From: Ahaetulla prasina | Taxonomy: Eukaryota; Chordata; Lepidosauria; Squamata; Colubridae | Length of the DNA: 64,000 nucleotides | Assembly: GCF_028640845.1 (NCBI RefSeq) | Contig: NC_080546.1 | Location: 80,914,757-80,978,756, forward strand | Reading direction: 5' to 3' | Program-made: the position numbers and the translations under genes | Notes under the pieces: model-generated | The model's input: only the letters and a program-made list of their open reading frames with translations | Told to the model about the DNA's origin: nothing | Database searches by the model: none | Shown: positions 44,445 to 55,840 of the stretch, piece after piece | How the letters are laid out: the number at the start of each line of letters is the position of its first letter | How positions within the stretch are numbered: the stretch's first letter is position 1

Positions 44445-45780
44445 ATCAAAAATGACTTAAAAGGATCCACAATCACAGTCATGATTTAAACTGCTGAGTT
44501 TTCTCAGACAAGTTCCCCAGGTCTTTAAATGTTGTTTGATGATGTGTGTGCTTGTGTATGTATGTATGTGATCATTTTCAGACCTGCATAAGAATTGTAG
44601 AGATAATTGTGATGCTTGATTTGCATGGAATGTGTGTATGTGCAAAACTCATTGAGAAGGTGTGAAATTTCTGTGTTGTTTTTTGGATTTGCAAGAAATG
44701 TGTGCATGTGTGAGAAATTGTCTCTGCATGTGTGTGTGTGTGTGTGTATCTGTCTGCATAAATTCCGTATGCAAGCAGCCAGGTACTTTTGGAAAAGAAA
44801 TAAAACATTTTTCTTTCCTTTTGCAAGCAAGTGAGTTACTTTTGGATTTTTTTCTCTCTTCATATGCATGAGAGTGTCTTTCCAGTGAGTTACTTTTAAC
44901 TTTTTTTTTTTTTTCTGCCCTCTGGCTTATCTTAACTACCCCCTTTTGTTCCTTGCTGTGCCAGGAAAAGGCGGGCTACGGGGGGAGAACCATTCACCCC
45001 CACTCCATTTTTTTTTCTTCTCTCTCTTCTTTCTTGTCTGAGAAGGGAGGGACAATTAGGCTCTCTGGAAGCATTGCTTTTGTAAAAAGCTATGTAAAAA
45101 ACTATGCAGATGTATTTTCTTTTTCACCATGAAAACAATTTTGATTTTAATTTTTAATCATGCATACAATTTTGGTTTTGCTTTTAATTTTCATTTTTTA
45201 ACTTTTTGAGGTTTAACCTGCCTGATTAAACCTATACCTTTATAAATGTTTTCAAAGCACTGAGTTGACTAAAAATGTTTCATTTAGCTTTGTATTTTTG
45301 CAGCTGTTAACATACATAATAAGAGTTGGAAGGGACCCTTGGAGGTCTTCTAGTCCAACCCCCTGCCCAGGCAGGAAACCCTACAGCATTTCAGACACAT
45401 GGCTATCTTCTTATGTATGGATGCATTTTTTTTTTAAGCGTAAATCTGTTTTTTGGAAAATGCACTTAGGTTTTCCACATAAACAGACTCACCCTAAAGC
45501 TTCCGCCATGTTTTTCTTTTTTGAATCAGACTCAGTGTGCCCCTTATTTGCTGTTTGTGTTTCTTTTTCTTTTTTAGCAGCACAATATGTGCCCTGTTTT
45601 AGGAACTATTTCAGAGGTGAGTTAGAAAGTTATAGGATGTGATAAGTTAGAAGGTTACAGAAAGTTTTTGATAGCATGGATTTGTTAGTGACCAACTTCC
45701 ACACATGAATAAAAAGGGTGGGAGTTGGGTTTTTATTGATTGATTGTCTTTTTCTCTGTCTTCCACATAGTATGTTACTC
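44445..45780. other. ERV interior without coding sequence
   Basis: Where protease and reverse transcriptase would be, there are only GT-rich tracts (about 44530-44760), T-rich stretches and a minus-strand CR1 tail at 45316-45407 (gacccttggaggtcttctag). No RT motif in any frame. Either pol was deleted and unrelated sequence filled in, or this is long non-coding filler. Confidence 0.55.
45316..45407 (-). mobile_element. CR1 tail inside the ERV
   Basis: The inverse of the CR1 end (gttggaagggacccttggag, gcaggaaaccctacagca). It shows that foreign DNA lies within the proviral interior. Confidence 0.8.
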
Positions 45781-45809
45781 AAATAGTACAAACTATTTTT
45801 CAATCTTAC

Positions 45810-46820
45810 TTGTCCCCTTCTCTTGATTCTAATCTCACTTCTCTTTTCACAACTTTACAGTCTCTCATTTACAAATGTACACATCCCTATTTTGTTACAC
45901 ATATACGTAGCTATCAACCTTTTCCTGGTTTTCTCCAGGAAGGGAACAATGTAGCAGACGCTGCGGCCTCTGCCTCCTCTCTTTTGACACTTTCTCCTGT
46001 CTCTCCTTGGGACAGTCACTCCTATTTTCATCAAAACAAAAAGGCGCTCATGAAACAATTTGGCTTCACGGCTGCTGAGGCATCTGATCATACATCAATG
46101 CCCTACTTGCAGCCGCCAAGGTAACTCTCTTCCGATGGGGGTCAACCCCAGAGGAACAGTGGCCTGTCAACTATGGCAAATGGATGTAACTCAATATCCA
46201 TCCTTTATACATATTCAGGTTTCATCATGGCTACCTTGCAAAGGGGTGAAACCGCAAAACAAGTTATTAATCATTGTATTCGGACTTTCGTAACGTTGGG
46301 ATGTCCAAAAACTCTAAAAACTGACAATGGACCAGCCTATACGAGCTCTGCCTTTGCACAATTTTGCCATCGCTGGTCAATAATCCATAAATTCGGCATT
46401 CCTTTCAATAGCCAGGGCCAGGCCATTAAACAGGCCTTGGACAGACACTTGGGGTCAAAAGGCATCAGCCCCCCGACACTCCCGGCGTTGCAAAATGTAT
46501 TAAATGTTTGCTTGTATTCATTGAATTTTCTTAATCTAACCGGATCTCCTGCCTCCACTGCTGCCTCGAGACAGTTTTCCGCTCCTCCCCTCCCCTCTTC
46601 TCGTCCTCTGGTATATTATAGGCATCTTCCGGATCCAGCTTGGAAAGGTCCAGCTCAATTGATTACCTGGGGAAAAGGCTACGCTGCAGTTCAATTGCCT
46701 GATCGAGTCCTGTGGGTTCCGGCTCGCTGTGTTCGCCCCTGTCATCTCAATCAACCAAAAAAGAAAGATGAAGATCCTCCTGATCCTATCCCTGATCTCT
46801 CTTGCCTCTTCTGTCTCTAA
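45810..46820 (+). pseudogene. ERV RNase H end and integrase remnant
   Basis: The frame 45810-46124 ends with the last part of RNase H (QEGNNVADAAASAS) and a His-rich zinc-binding region typical of integrase N-termini. The core is split: LWQMDVTQ, with the first catalytic Asp, is at about 46168-46191 in one frame, while TDNGPAYTS with the second Asp is at about 46322 in the frame 46173-46820. The expected Glu of the D,D-35-E triad is not visible (GQAIKQALDRHL). The C-terminal part has a Trp-rich DNA-binding segment (WKGPAQLITWGKGYAAVQLP). Integrase would insert viral DNA; this copy is frameshifted and lacks a catalytic residue. Confidence 0.8.
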
Positions 46821-48391
46821 TGCCTCTTCCTCTCTTCCTAAAAATTTCCCTTCTCTCTGCTACTCATTTTTCCCCTGGCGTATCTCGCTTCTTGCCCTCT
46901 TCCCACGTTTCTACCCCTGCAGCTCTTCGTTTGCAGCGCTCCTTATCCGGAGCACAGCAGAACCTGCATCGTCCCGCAAATTATACTTGGACTATTTTGG
47001 ACTTCCAAGGAAGCGTCCTTCATTCCATCTCTAATCGAACTCTGTGGCCTTGGTTTCCTGCACTCTACTTTGACTTTGCTGAAATGCTGGTCGGCGCCCA
47101 TGGATTTAAACATAAAACAAAATGTAATCCTTCCCCTCGGGACGTCTGGTCAATTGGTCCAGGCCTGTATATCTGCCCAGGACATCTTACTGATCTCTCC
47201 CACCTAGATGAATGTGGGACCATCTCTGATTGGTATTGCAAGTCCTGGCAATGTGTGTCAACCGGAAAGATTTGGTGGACTGCTCCCTATACTACTGACT
47301 ATATCAAAGCTGTACTAGGCCCTGATAACAATTTGCCTTGGAATTCCTGCTCCAATTGGGCCTGCTGCGGCGTTCGCCTCAATCCTATGACTGTTACTTT
47401 TACATCTCATGGAAGGAATCTTCCGATTACTGAATGGCTTAAAGGGAAAAGATGGGGGGGAAGGTCGAGAGATAATTCCGATTACAGACATCCAGGAAAT
47501 ATATTCATAATTCGTCTTACCATGTCCTTAGAAACATCCCCACCTGTGGGCCCAAACAAACAAGTCAACTCGCCCTTTTTACAGCCCTTGATTAAAAGCA
47601 ACAATCCATTGGTGTCCTTGGTCTCCTCTGCGCATGATGCCCTTGTGGCAGCCCGTACTTTTCCTAACAATGATAGTAGATGTTGGCTGTGTCTGTCTTC
47701 TCAACCCCCTTTTTATGAGGCCATAGGTTCCGCCCTACCTTTTACCAATAGCACCTCAGATACCGGTTGTAGGTGGTCTAACTCTTCTATAACGGTATCC
47801 TCAATTGAAGGTCAAGGTTGTTGCCTTGGGTATGTACCCTCTAACTTTTCTCACTATTGTATTAATGCCTCCTCGGATGCCTATACTTCCTGCACAATAT
47901 ACTTGTCCAAAGAAAGACTAGGACTTGACACTGGAGGGTGGACTATAATACACACTACTCTATCAACTGCAGATCTTTCCAAACGTTTAAATGGTCAGTT
48001 TTTTATTCCTTCCAATGGCTCTATTTGGGCCTGCTCTACGGGTGCTACTGCATGTGTCAGTGGAGACATTTTACACACAAAACACGCTTTTTGCATTCAG
48101 GTTTATCTTCTCCCTAAAATGTCTGTTTTTTCCAATAATGAGTTCTTTTCTCGCATAGAAACACCCCAATACCTTCCACGAACCAAACGGGAGGTGGTTA
48201 CTACTATGACTTTGGCCCTTCTCCTGGGCCTAGGAGCCACTGGTGCTGCAACTGGAATCGCAGGAATGGTTGTGGCTGACAAAAACATCCGCAGGCTCAG
48301 TATTGAAATAGATGCTGATCTCAAACGCATTGAGCAATCTATGGTTGCCCTCCAAAATTCCCTGACCTCTGTGTTATGGGGAGAGTTCTAG
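46768..48391 (+). pseudogene. ERV envelope, long frame but truncated
   Basis: A 529-codon open frame (46802-48391) covers most of a retroviral envelope. The hydrophobic signal-like start at 46768 (MKILLILSLISLASSVS) lies in a different frame. Surface-unit hallmarks: a CWLC motif at residues 294-297 (47681-47692) and many Asn glycosylation sites. An RTKR furin-type cleavage site is at residues 460-463, followed by a Gly/Ala-rich fusion-peptide-like segment. The transmembrane subunit stops at residue 529, before the immunosuppressive-domain, Cys-pair and membrane-anchor regions that intact gamma-type envelopes have. The CWLC class is gamma/type-D-like, unlike the betaretroviral-looking gag. Not functional for entry as it stands. 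Confidence 0.85.
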
Positions 48392-48618
48392 CATTTTTGA
48401 AACAACGACTAAACAGTATTGGAGATGATGTCCTCTTGCTAAAGAACACTGTTGAAAATGAATATAAACAACCTCTTTTAGAATTAGCCTCTGAGGCTGA
48501 TGAAGACTCTGAATCGGGAACCATTCCTTTGGAAAAGTGTACTGACTCCCTGCGGGGTCTCCCGGAGGGGGGATCCACTGGGGATGTCATAGCTTTAGAA
48601 GAATATTACCCATCTTAA
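48376..48618 (+). pseudogene. ERV envelope cytoplasmic-tail remnant
   Basis: An 80-codon frame, shifted relative to the main env frame, with RVLAFLKQRLNSIGDDVLLL and an acidic Ser/Glu-rich end. It looks like the part after the membrane anchor; the anchor itself is missing, so an internal deletion joins the two. Confidence 0.55.
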
Positions 48619-48637
48619 AAAATAAAAACAGAGGACA

Positions 48638-49246
48638 TATGGATATATCATTGGTTCAGGTTTTCTTAGGCCTCACAGCCGGGAGAACTTGATTTGACCT
48701 TTTTCAGTGCTACATGACAGACATGATTAATAGTCTTTCCCTGAATTAGGTTTCTATTCCGCCTAACCTCCCCTGAGTTAGATGCATAGTTTTGCTCTCC
48801 CTGATTTGGGCCCCTACCTTTCCCTGAGCTAGTTTTACATTCCTTAAGTTGAGTTTCTATTCAGGTAAAACGCATGATTTCCTGAAAAACACGTGGTATT
48901 TTGCTAATACGTATACTCTAAACGCTTGCTGATTGGTATAGCTAAGTTTCTATATGTTAATTCCCTCATTGCTGTAGTTCCCCCCTCCCTGCTAAAACTG
49001 CATAATAAAAGAGACTGTTGCGATCTAAGGGGGATCTTTTTACAACATCTCCTTTTACAACCCTTTCTTCGTGCTATCTCATTTTGAAGAACTCCTGGTG
49101 TGGTGTCTTTTATTCGGCTGCTTTCGTCCTTGCGAGGACCCCCTAAATTGTCTCAACGAGGGTTGAGACCCGTTCCTGCGGGAACCCAGGACAACATTAA
49201 CAGGGAACCTAGGGCGACAAATAATTGTTGCAGACCAACAGCAACA
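48638..49246 (+). mobile_element. ERV 3' LTR
   Basis: A 609-bp copy of the 5' LTR, preceded by an A/G-rich tract (aaaaacagaggaca) that could be the polypurine tract. Followed by TSD cggttc at 49247-49252. Confidence 0.93.
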
Positions 49247-49755
49247 CGGTTCCACAGGAATGCGCCGTGTATCGTCGTCTGCGCATGCCTCTCGCGCATC
49301 GTGGATTGGGTTTGGAGGGGGGGGGGGCGCCAGCTACCAGCTCTGCTTGTCTGTTACAGCTGGATGGTGTGGAGGGGAGATGGGAGATGCGCGAGCTATT
49401 CTGGGACGAGGCTCTTTTGTTTGCGGTCGCACTTTAGCGCCATTTAGTTTCGCTTACGTAATGTGAACTAAACTTATGCACAGGTGATACAAATAGTATA
49501 TTTTCAGAAATTTAAATTGTCACGGGGAATTTTATGAAAACCTAATGAAAATGTTTTTAAATAATGCTATGTTTTTTTAAAAAGTTAATTAACTTTTAAA
49601 AAAAGGAAAGTGCTTCATTATCCAACAAAACCCCTACCGCCCATCATGAAAGCTGGAACGCCCACTAGTGGGCGGTAGGGACCAGGTTGACTACCACTGG
49701 ACTAGAAGATCTCCAAGATCCCTTCCTACCCTGCTATTCTATGTTCTATGCTCTA

Positions 49756-52250
49756 GAGCTACCAAAATACTTTCAGCATGTCAATTGTCCCACCAGAGGC
49801 AAGAATACTCTAGACCATTGCTACACAACACTAAAAGATGCTTATCGGTCTTTACCACGTGCAGCTGTAGGACACTCTGATCATTGCATGATTCACCTTG
49901 TATCTGCTTACAGGCAAAGACTTAAAGCCACAAAACCAATAATTAAATCAGTGAAGACCTGGACAGAGGGATCAAAATTAAAGCTACAGGCATGCTTTGA
50001 CTGCACTGATTGGAATATTTTTAAAGATACCTCTGCAGACCTGGATGAACTCACAGATACTGTAACATCATATGTCAGCTTCTGTGAAGACCTATGTGTA
50101 CCTACAAGGAACTTGCGAATATACAGTAACAACAAACCTTGGTTTACACCTAAACTTAAGCAGCTACGACATTCCAAAGAGGAAGCCTACAGAAAAGGTG
50201 ATAAAATGCTGTACAATCAGGCCAGAAATGCACTAACAAGGGAGATCAGAGCAGCAAAAAGAAGCTACTCTGAAAAGCTAAAGAATCAGTTTTCAGCAAA
50301 TGAACCAGCAAACATGTGGAAAACTCTTAAAAATATCACCGGCTATGGCAAACCTCCTTCCCAGGCTGAAGGTAATCAACAACTGGCAGATGACCTGAAT
50401 GAGTTTTACTGCAGGTTTGAAAGGAAACTACAGCCACCTATCTCCACAACCCCATCTCAGACACACCAACAACAGCCAAGCCTGTACAACTGACCCCATT
50501 TCATTGGGTTCACAACCCTAGTGATCACAGAAAAGGAAGTGCAGGACCTATTTCACAGACAAAAGCCAGGAAAAGCTCCAGGCCCAGACAAGATAACTCC
50601 TTCTTGCTTAAAAGTCTGTGCTGACCAATTGGCCCCCATCTTCACCCATATTTTCAATAAATCACTAGAGATGTGTTATGTTCCTTCTTGCTTCAAACGC
50701 TCTACCATCATCCCAGTGCCAAAGAAGCCCACCATCAAGGAACTGAATGACTACAGACCAGTTGCTTTAACATCTGTAGTCATGAAAACCTTTGAAAGGC
50801 TAGTGCTTTCCTACCTGAAAACCATCACGGATCCGCTGTTAGACCCTTGCAATTTGCATACCGAGCAAATAGATCAACAGATGATGCTGTTAATATGGCT
50901 CTGCACTACATCCTACAACATCTTGAGTCTCCAAAGACCTATGCAAGGGTCCTTTTTGTAGACTTTAGTTCAGCATTCAATACCATCATTCCAGACATTC
51001 TTCTAACTAAGCTAAACCAGCTACAGGTACCGGAACAGACTTGTAAGTGGATCACAAGCTTCCTAACAAACAGGAAGCAGCAGGTGAAGCTAAGCAAGAT
51101 CACATCAAATACCTGTACAATTAGCACAGGGGCCCCCCAAGGCTGTGTGCTCTCCCCACTTCTCTTCTCTCTGTATACCAATGACTGCATCTCCAATGAT
51201 CCATCTGTTAAGCTACTGAAGTTCGCAGATGACACAACAGTGATTGGTCTCATTCGAGACAATGACGAATCCGCATATAGATGAGAGGTCGAACGACTAG
51301 CCTTGTGGTGCAACCAAAACAATCTGGAACTGAACACACTCAAAACCGTAGAAATGGTGGTAGACTTTAGGAGAAACCCTTCCATACTTCCACCTCTCAC
51401 AATACTTGACAACACAGTATCAACAGTAGAAACCTTCAAATTTCTAGGTTCTATCATATCGCAAGATCTAAAATGGACAGCTAACATCAAAAACATCATT
51501 AAAAAAGGACAACAAAGAATGTTCTTTCTGCGCCAACTCAGTAAGCTCAAACTGCCCAAGGAGCTGCTGATTCAGTTCTACAGAGGAATTATTGAGTCTG
51601 TCATTTGCACCTCTATAACTGTCTGGTTCGGTTCTGCAACCCAACAAGAACAACACAGACTTCAGAGGATAATTAGAACTGCAGAAAAAATAATTGCTAC
51701 CAACCTGCCTTCCATTGAGGACCTGTATACTGCACGAATCAAGAAGAGGGCCGTGAAAATATTTACAGACCCCTTGCATCCTGGACATAAACTGTTTCAA
51801 CTCCTACCCTCAAAACGACGCTATAGAGCACTGCACACCAGAACAACTAGACACAAGAACAGTTTTTTCCCGAAGGCCATCACTCTGCTAAACAAATAAT
51901 TCCATCAACACTGTCAGACTATGTACTGAATCTGCACTACTATTAATCGTCTCATAGTTCCCATCACCAATCTCTTTCCACTTATGACTGTATGACTATA
52001 ACTTGTTGCTGGCAATCCTTATGATTTATATTGATATATTGACCATCAATTGTGTTGTAAATGTTGTACCTTGATGAACGTATCTTTTCTTTTATGTACA
52101 CTGAGAGCATATGCACCAAGACAAATTCCTTGTGTGTCCAATCACACTTGGCCAATAAATTCTATTCTATTCTATTCTATTCTATTCTATTCTATTCTAT
52201 TCTATTCTATTCTATTCTATTCTATTCTATTCTATTCTATTCTAGAACAA
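49756..52250 (+). mobile_element. CR1-superfamily LINE with RT and (TTCTA)n tail
   Basis: About 2.5 kb, 5' truncated. Frame 49687-50493 covers the endonuclease end and linker (LDHCYTTLKDAYRSLPRAAV, GHSDHCMIHLVSAYRQRL, KPWFTPKLKQLRHSKEEAYR). Frame 50521-50961 has RT fingers (GKAPGPDKITPSCLK, IIPVPKKP, NDYRPVALTSVVMKTFERLV). Frame 50847-51284 has the palm (VDFSSAFNTIIPDILLTKLN, GAPQGCVLSPLLFSLYTND) and the catalytic FADDTTVIGLI near 51224-51256. Frame 51303-51899 is the C-terminus, ending KNSFFPKAITLLNK. Only three or four lesions separate these: a stop at 50491, a frameshift near 50850 and a TGA at 51282 (probably from CGA). The tail is a 17-unit (TTCTA)n at 52159-52245. Confidence 0.92.
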
Positions 52251-53588
52251 AACTAAAGGAAGAAGTTCAGAAATCAGAAGACTGTGAAGACAATGAGGAG
52301 CATTATTGCTATCAAGAATAGGTTTCAATGTTAGGAGGAGAGACAGATAAGGGTATTAAGCAACACAACCAGGAAGTCAATAGAAGACAAAACTCATGTA
52401 CGTTTGAAAAACAAACGTTTTCTACCATATCTATTTATTTGGGAGGAGGAAAATCTTGCAACTCAAAAGACTTCTCTGTAATGACCCAGGATTGCTTATC
52501 GGTCTTCCAGTGTACAAATCCTACTTTTAAAATCAGGTTCTTCAAAGCTGCCAGTCCGTTACACTGGCAGTTCTAAGTATTCAGTTCTACAGAGGAATGA
52601 TTGAGTCTGTCATTTGCACCTCTATAACTGTCTGGTTCGATTCTGCAACCCAACAAGAAAAACACAGACTTCAGAGGATAATTAGAACTGCAGAAAAAAT
52701 AATTGCTACCAACCTGCCTTCCACTGAGGACCTGTATACTGCACGAATCAAGAAGAGGGCCGTGAAAATATTTACAGACCCTGGACATAAACTGTTTCAA
52801 CTCCTACCCTCAAAACGACGTTATAGAGCACTGCACACCAGAACAACTAGACACAAGAACAGTTTTTCCCCGAAGGCCGTCACTATGCTAAACAAATAAT
52901 TCCATCAACACTGTCAGACTATTTACTGAATCTGCACTACTATTAATCGTCTCATAGTTCCCATCACCAATCTCTTTCTACTTATGACTATATGACTATA
53001 ACTTGTTGCTGGCAATCCTTGTGAGTTATATTGATATATTGACCATCATTTGTGCTGTAAATGTTGTACCTTGATGAACGTATCTTTTCTTTTATGTACA
53101 CTGAGAGCATATGCACCAAGACCAATTCCTTGTGTGTCCAATCACACTTGGCCAATAAAAAGTCTATTCTATTCTATTCTATTCTATTCTATTCTATTCT
53201 ATTCTATTCTATTCTATTCTATTCTATTCTATTCTATTCTATTCTATTCTATTCTAGAACAAAACTAAAGGAAGAAGTTCAGAAATCAGAAGACTGTGAA
53301 GACAATGAGGAGCATTATTGCTATCAAGAATAGGTTTCAATGTTAGGAGGAGAGACAGATAAGGGTATTAAGCAACACAACCAGGAAGTCAATAGAAGAC
53401 AAAACTCATGTACGTTTGAAAAACAAACGTTTTCTACCATATCTATTTATTTGGGAGGGGGAAAATCTTGCAACTCAAAAGACTTCTCTGTAATGACCCA
53501 AGATTGCTTATCGGTCTTCCAGTGTACAAATCCTACTTTTAAAATAAGGTTCTTCAAAGCTGCCAATCCGTTATACTGGCAGTTCTAA
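51570..53588 (+). repeat. Tandem duplication of the LINE end, 1 kb unit
   Basis: Two head-to-tail units, 51570-52578 and 52579-53590, share the LINE C-terminal coding, 3' UTR, (TTCTA)n tail and 330 bp of downstream sequence (aacaaaactaaaggaagaag). They differ by scattered substitutions and a 9-bp deletion in the second coding copy. The junction repeats attcagttctac. Confidence 0.93.
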
Positions 53589-53590
53589 GT

Positions 53591-54238
53591 ATTCATTTCA
53601 AAATATGGAACACTCCATAGATTACCTATTTACTTATCCAAATTCTAAGCTGCCCAACTCCAGAACAACACTGAGAAGAATAAGTAAAGAATACTTCAAA
53701 CCTAAGCCTAAGTGAGTAAGATGAAAAGCATTTTAAAAGGTAGAAAAGAGAAAAGTAGCAATGCCCAAGACCATAGTGAATTTTGGGACTAATTTCATAA
53801 AGGACTGGAATGCTATTTTCAAAATTACATTAAATAGTAACCACAGTGAATTTTCATGGCACATCATTATATAAAATCCATCATGGTATGAAAACTTACA
53901 CATTATGTACCACAGTTGTGCATGACACCTAAATTGTAATCATTCTTATATTATGAACTGTTCATAATCAAATCAGACACTCTTTCTAATAGCAGACTTT
54001 GAGAGCACTGGTTATGGTCGTCTGATGATGTTTCATTCACCAACTGTTCAGAGTTATGGCAATAATGAAAAATTTACTATTCCTCACATTTACGACCTTT
54101 GTAAGTCAGTAAAGCAAAGAAAAGCTGAAGTAAGGTCATAAACAGGGTCACAGTTCCACTTAGTGACCGCTTGCCTGTCCTAATTGTCCTAGCTAAATGA
54201 GGAATATCTGTAGAGTAGATTAATTGTGGCCAAAATTC
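53591..54238. repeat. Duplicated block Y, copy 1
   Basis: Non-coding intron sequence that recurs at 57128-57855 with very few changes. Copy 2 has an 80-bp minus-strand L2/SINE-tail insertion at about 57327-57406 that copy 1 lacks. Confidence 0.92.
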
Positions 54239-54400
54239 GAGAAGGAAGGAAGGAAGGAAAGGAAGGGAGGAGGGAAGGAGGAAGGAAGAAGGAAGGAAAG
54301 AAGAAAGGAAGGAAGGAAAGATGGAAGGAAGAAGGAAGGAAGAAAGGAAGGAAAAAGGAAGGAAGGAAGAAAGGAAGAAAGAAGGAAGGAAGGAAGGAAA
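54239..54400 (+). repeat. (GGAA)n/(GGAAA) purine microsatellite
   Basis: About 160 bp of interrupted GGAA units. The duplicated copy at 57855-57898 keeps only a short run before a foreign GC-rich segment. Confidence 0.92.
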
Positions 54401-54820
54401 ATGCCTGTGGAAACTCATCTGGGTTTAGGAAACAATTTTTAAACCTCTTTAAGAAGTTTAACAGGGAAAGGAAACTAATGTCCCAGAGGACAGAGGAACA
54501 AATGGCATTGTTCAACTTAGAAGGATGTAATATATTTGGCAGCAATTTATTTATTCTGTTTACTATGTCAACTGAGACATAAATCATATTTATAAATTCT
54601 AGTCCTTCTGCGTTCTCTCAAAAAAAACCAACACCTTGCATTTTTAGATATTTATAGTAAAATTGAACTTCCTTCCAAACTTTTATTTGTCAAAGTTACC
54701 TTTAGTTGCTCAGATGAAATTGTAAGAGATCAATTCACCCTTTACAAATCTCAAGCCATTTTAATGATGAAATATCCTTGTTATTTAAATTTATTCTAAG
54801 AACCTCACTTGTTTTCTGTG
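54401..54820. other. NFXL1 intron, single copy between duplicated blocks
   Basis: About 420 bp not repeated elsewhere; absent from the second duplicated series. No coding signal. Confidence 0.6.
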
Positions 54821-55840
54821 CGCAAAATCGATATACTCAGTTGAGTTTTTTCTGTTTTAGAAAATGGTAATTCAACACAACGTGTATGCTGGTTTCCATT
54901 CATATTACCTAATGCTTAAGGTAACATGAATTACCTTAATTCATATTACCTTAAGCATTAAGGTAATTCATCGCTAGTAATTCAAGCGATGAATTACTCA
55001 CCATCTTCCGTCCAGAATGACTTCAGGACCTCTTACATAATATTGAGCTTAAGACATATTATTTCTATCAGTCAACTGGAGAGCTCTCAAAGAGCAACAA
55101 AAATGATTAGGGGACTGGAGGCTAAAACATATGAAGAACAGTTGCAGGAACTCGGTATGCCTAGTTTAATGAAAAGAAGGACTAGGGGAGACATGATAGC
55201 AGTGTTCCAATATCTCAAGGGTTGCCACAAAGAAGAGGGAGTCAAGCTATTCTCCAAAGCACCTGAGGGTAGAAAAAGAAGCAATGGATGGAAACTAATC
55301 AAGGAGAGAAGCAACCTAGAACTAAGGAGAAATTTCCTGACAGTTAGAACAATCAATAAGTGGAACAACTTGCCTGCAGAAGTTGTAAATGCTCCAACAC
55401 TGGAAATTTTTAAGAAAATGCTGGATAGCCATTTGTCTGAAATGGTGTAGGGTTTCCTGCCTAGGCAGGGGGTTGGACTAGAAGACCTCCAAGGTCCCTT
55501 CCAACTCTGATATTATTATTATTATTATTATAAATGCTACTTTGGTTACCATATTTGCCTATGCAACATTTGAAATCCGTTTTCAAAATATCATTTGCAG
55601 ATGCTCTCGAAAAAGCCTCAAAATATATCATGCCAGCAGTGTCAGCTGACAAGCCATTTAATTGTTTCCAAGAAAGATAACCTTAAAAAAAATAATAAAG
55701 GCACATTAAAAAAGCTAACTTAATGCTTGCTAATTAAGCATTAACAAAAGGTTATTTCACTAAAGTGTCCCATTGTTTGAAATATGTCAAACGGTTGTTT
55801 AATCAAATAAGGACCTTACCGCTTACAAATGCTTTAGAAC
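54821..55840 (+). repeat. Duplicated block V-CR1-S, copy 1
   Basis: Contains one 41-bp unit (54898-54938), a hairpin (gatgaattactcacc region with aattcatcgctagtaattca), a CR1 end at 55081-55530 with [16 protein letters not shown] and a short (ATT)n, then unique flank. Recurs in pieces at 58509-59800, 59785-60187, and 56903-57136. Confidence 0.9.

Larger units (their letters stand above)
42764..49699. mobile_element. hAT element hosting the ERV
   Basis: The two hAT pieces, 42764-42845 and 49247-49699, rejoin to match 31287-31814. Left end CAGGGGTAGTCAACC, right end the inverse of CAGTGGTAGTCAACC. Instead of a clear 8-bp TSD, both sides carry about 58 bp of the same CR1 tail. Confidence 0.85.

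Noticed and set aside
46802..48391. Domesticated (syncytin-like) envelope gene
   Set aside because: Membrane anchor and adjacent regions are missing and the signal-like start is in another frame; kept only as a low-probability idea in the findings.
54224..54582. Lys/Glu/Arg-rich frames of 72-132 codons on both strands
   Set aside because: Translations of the GGAA microsatellite.
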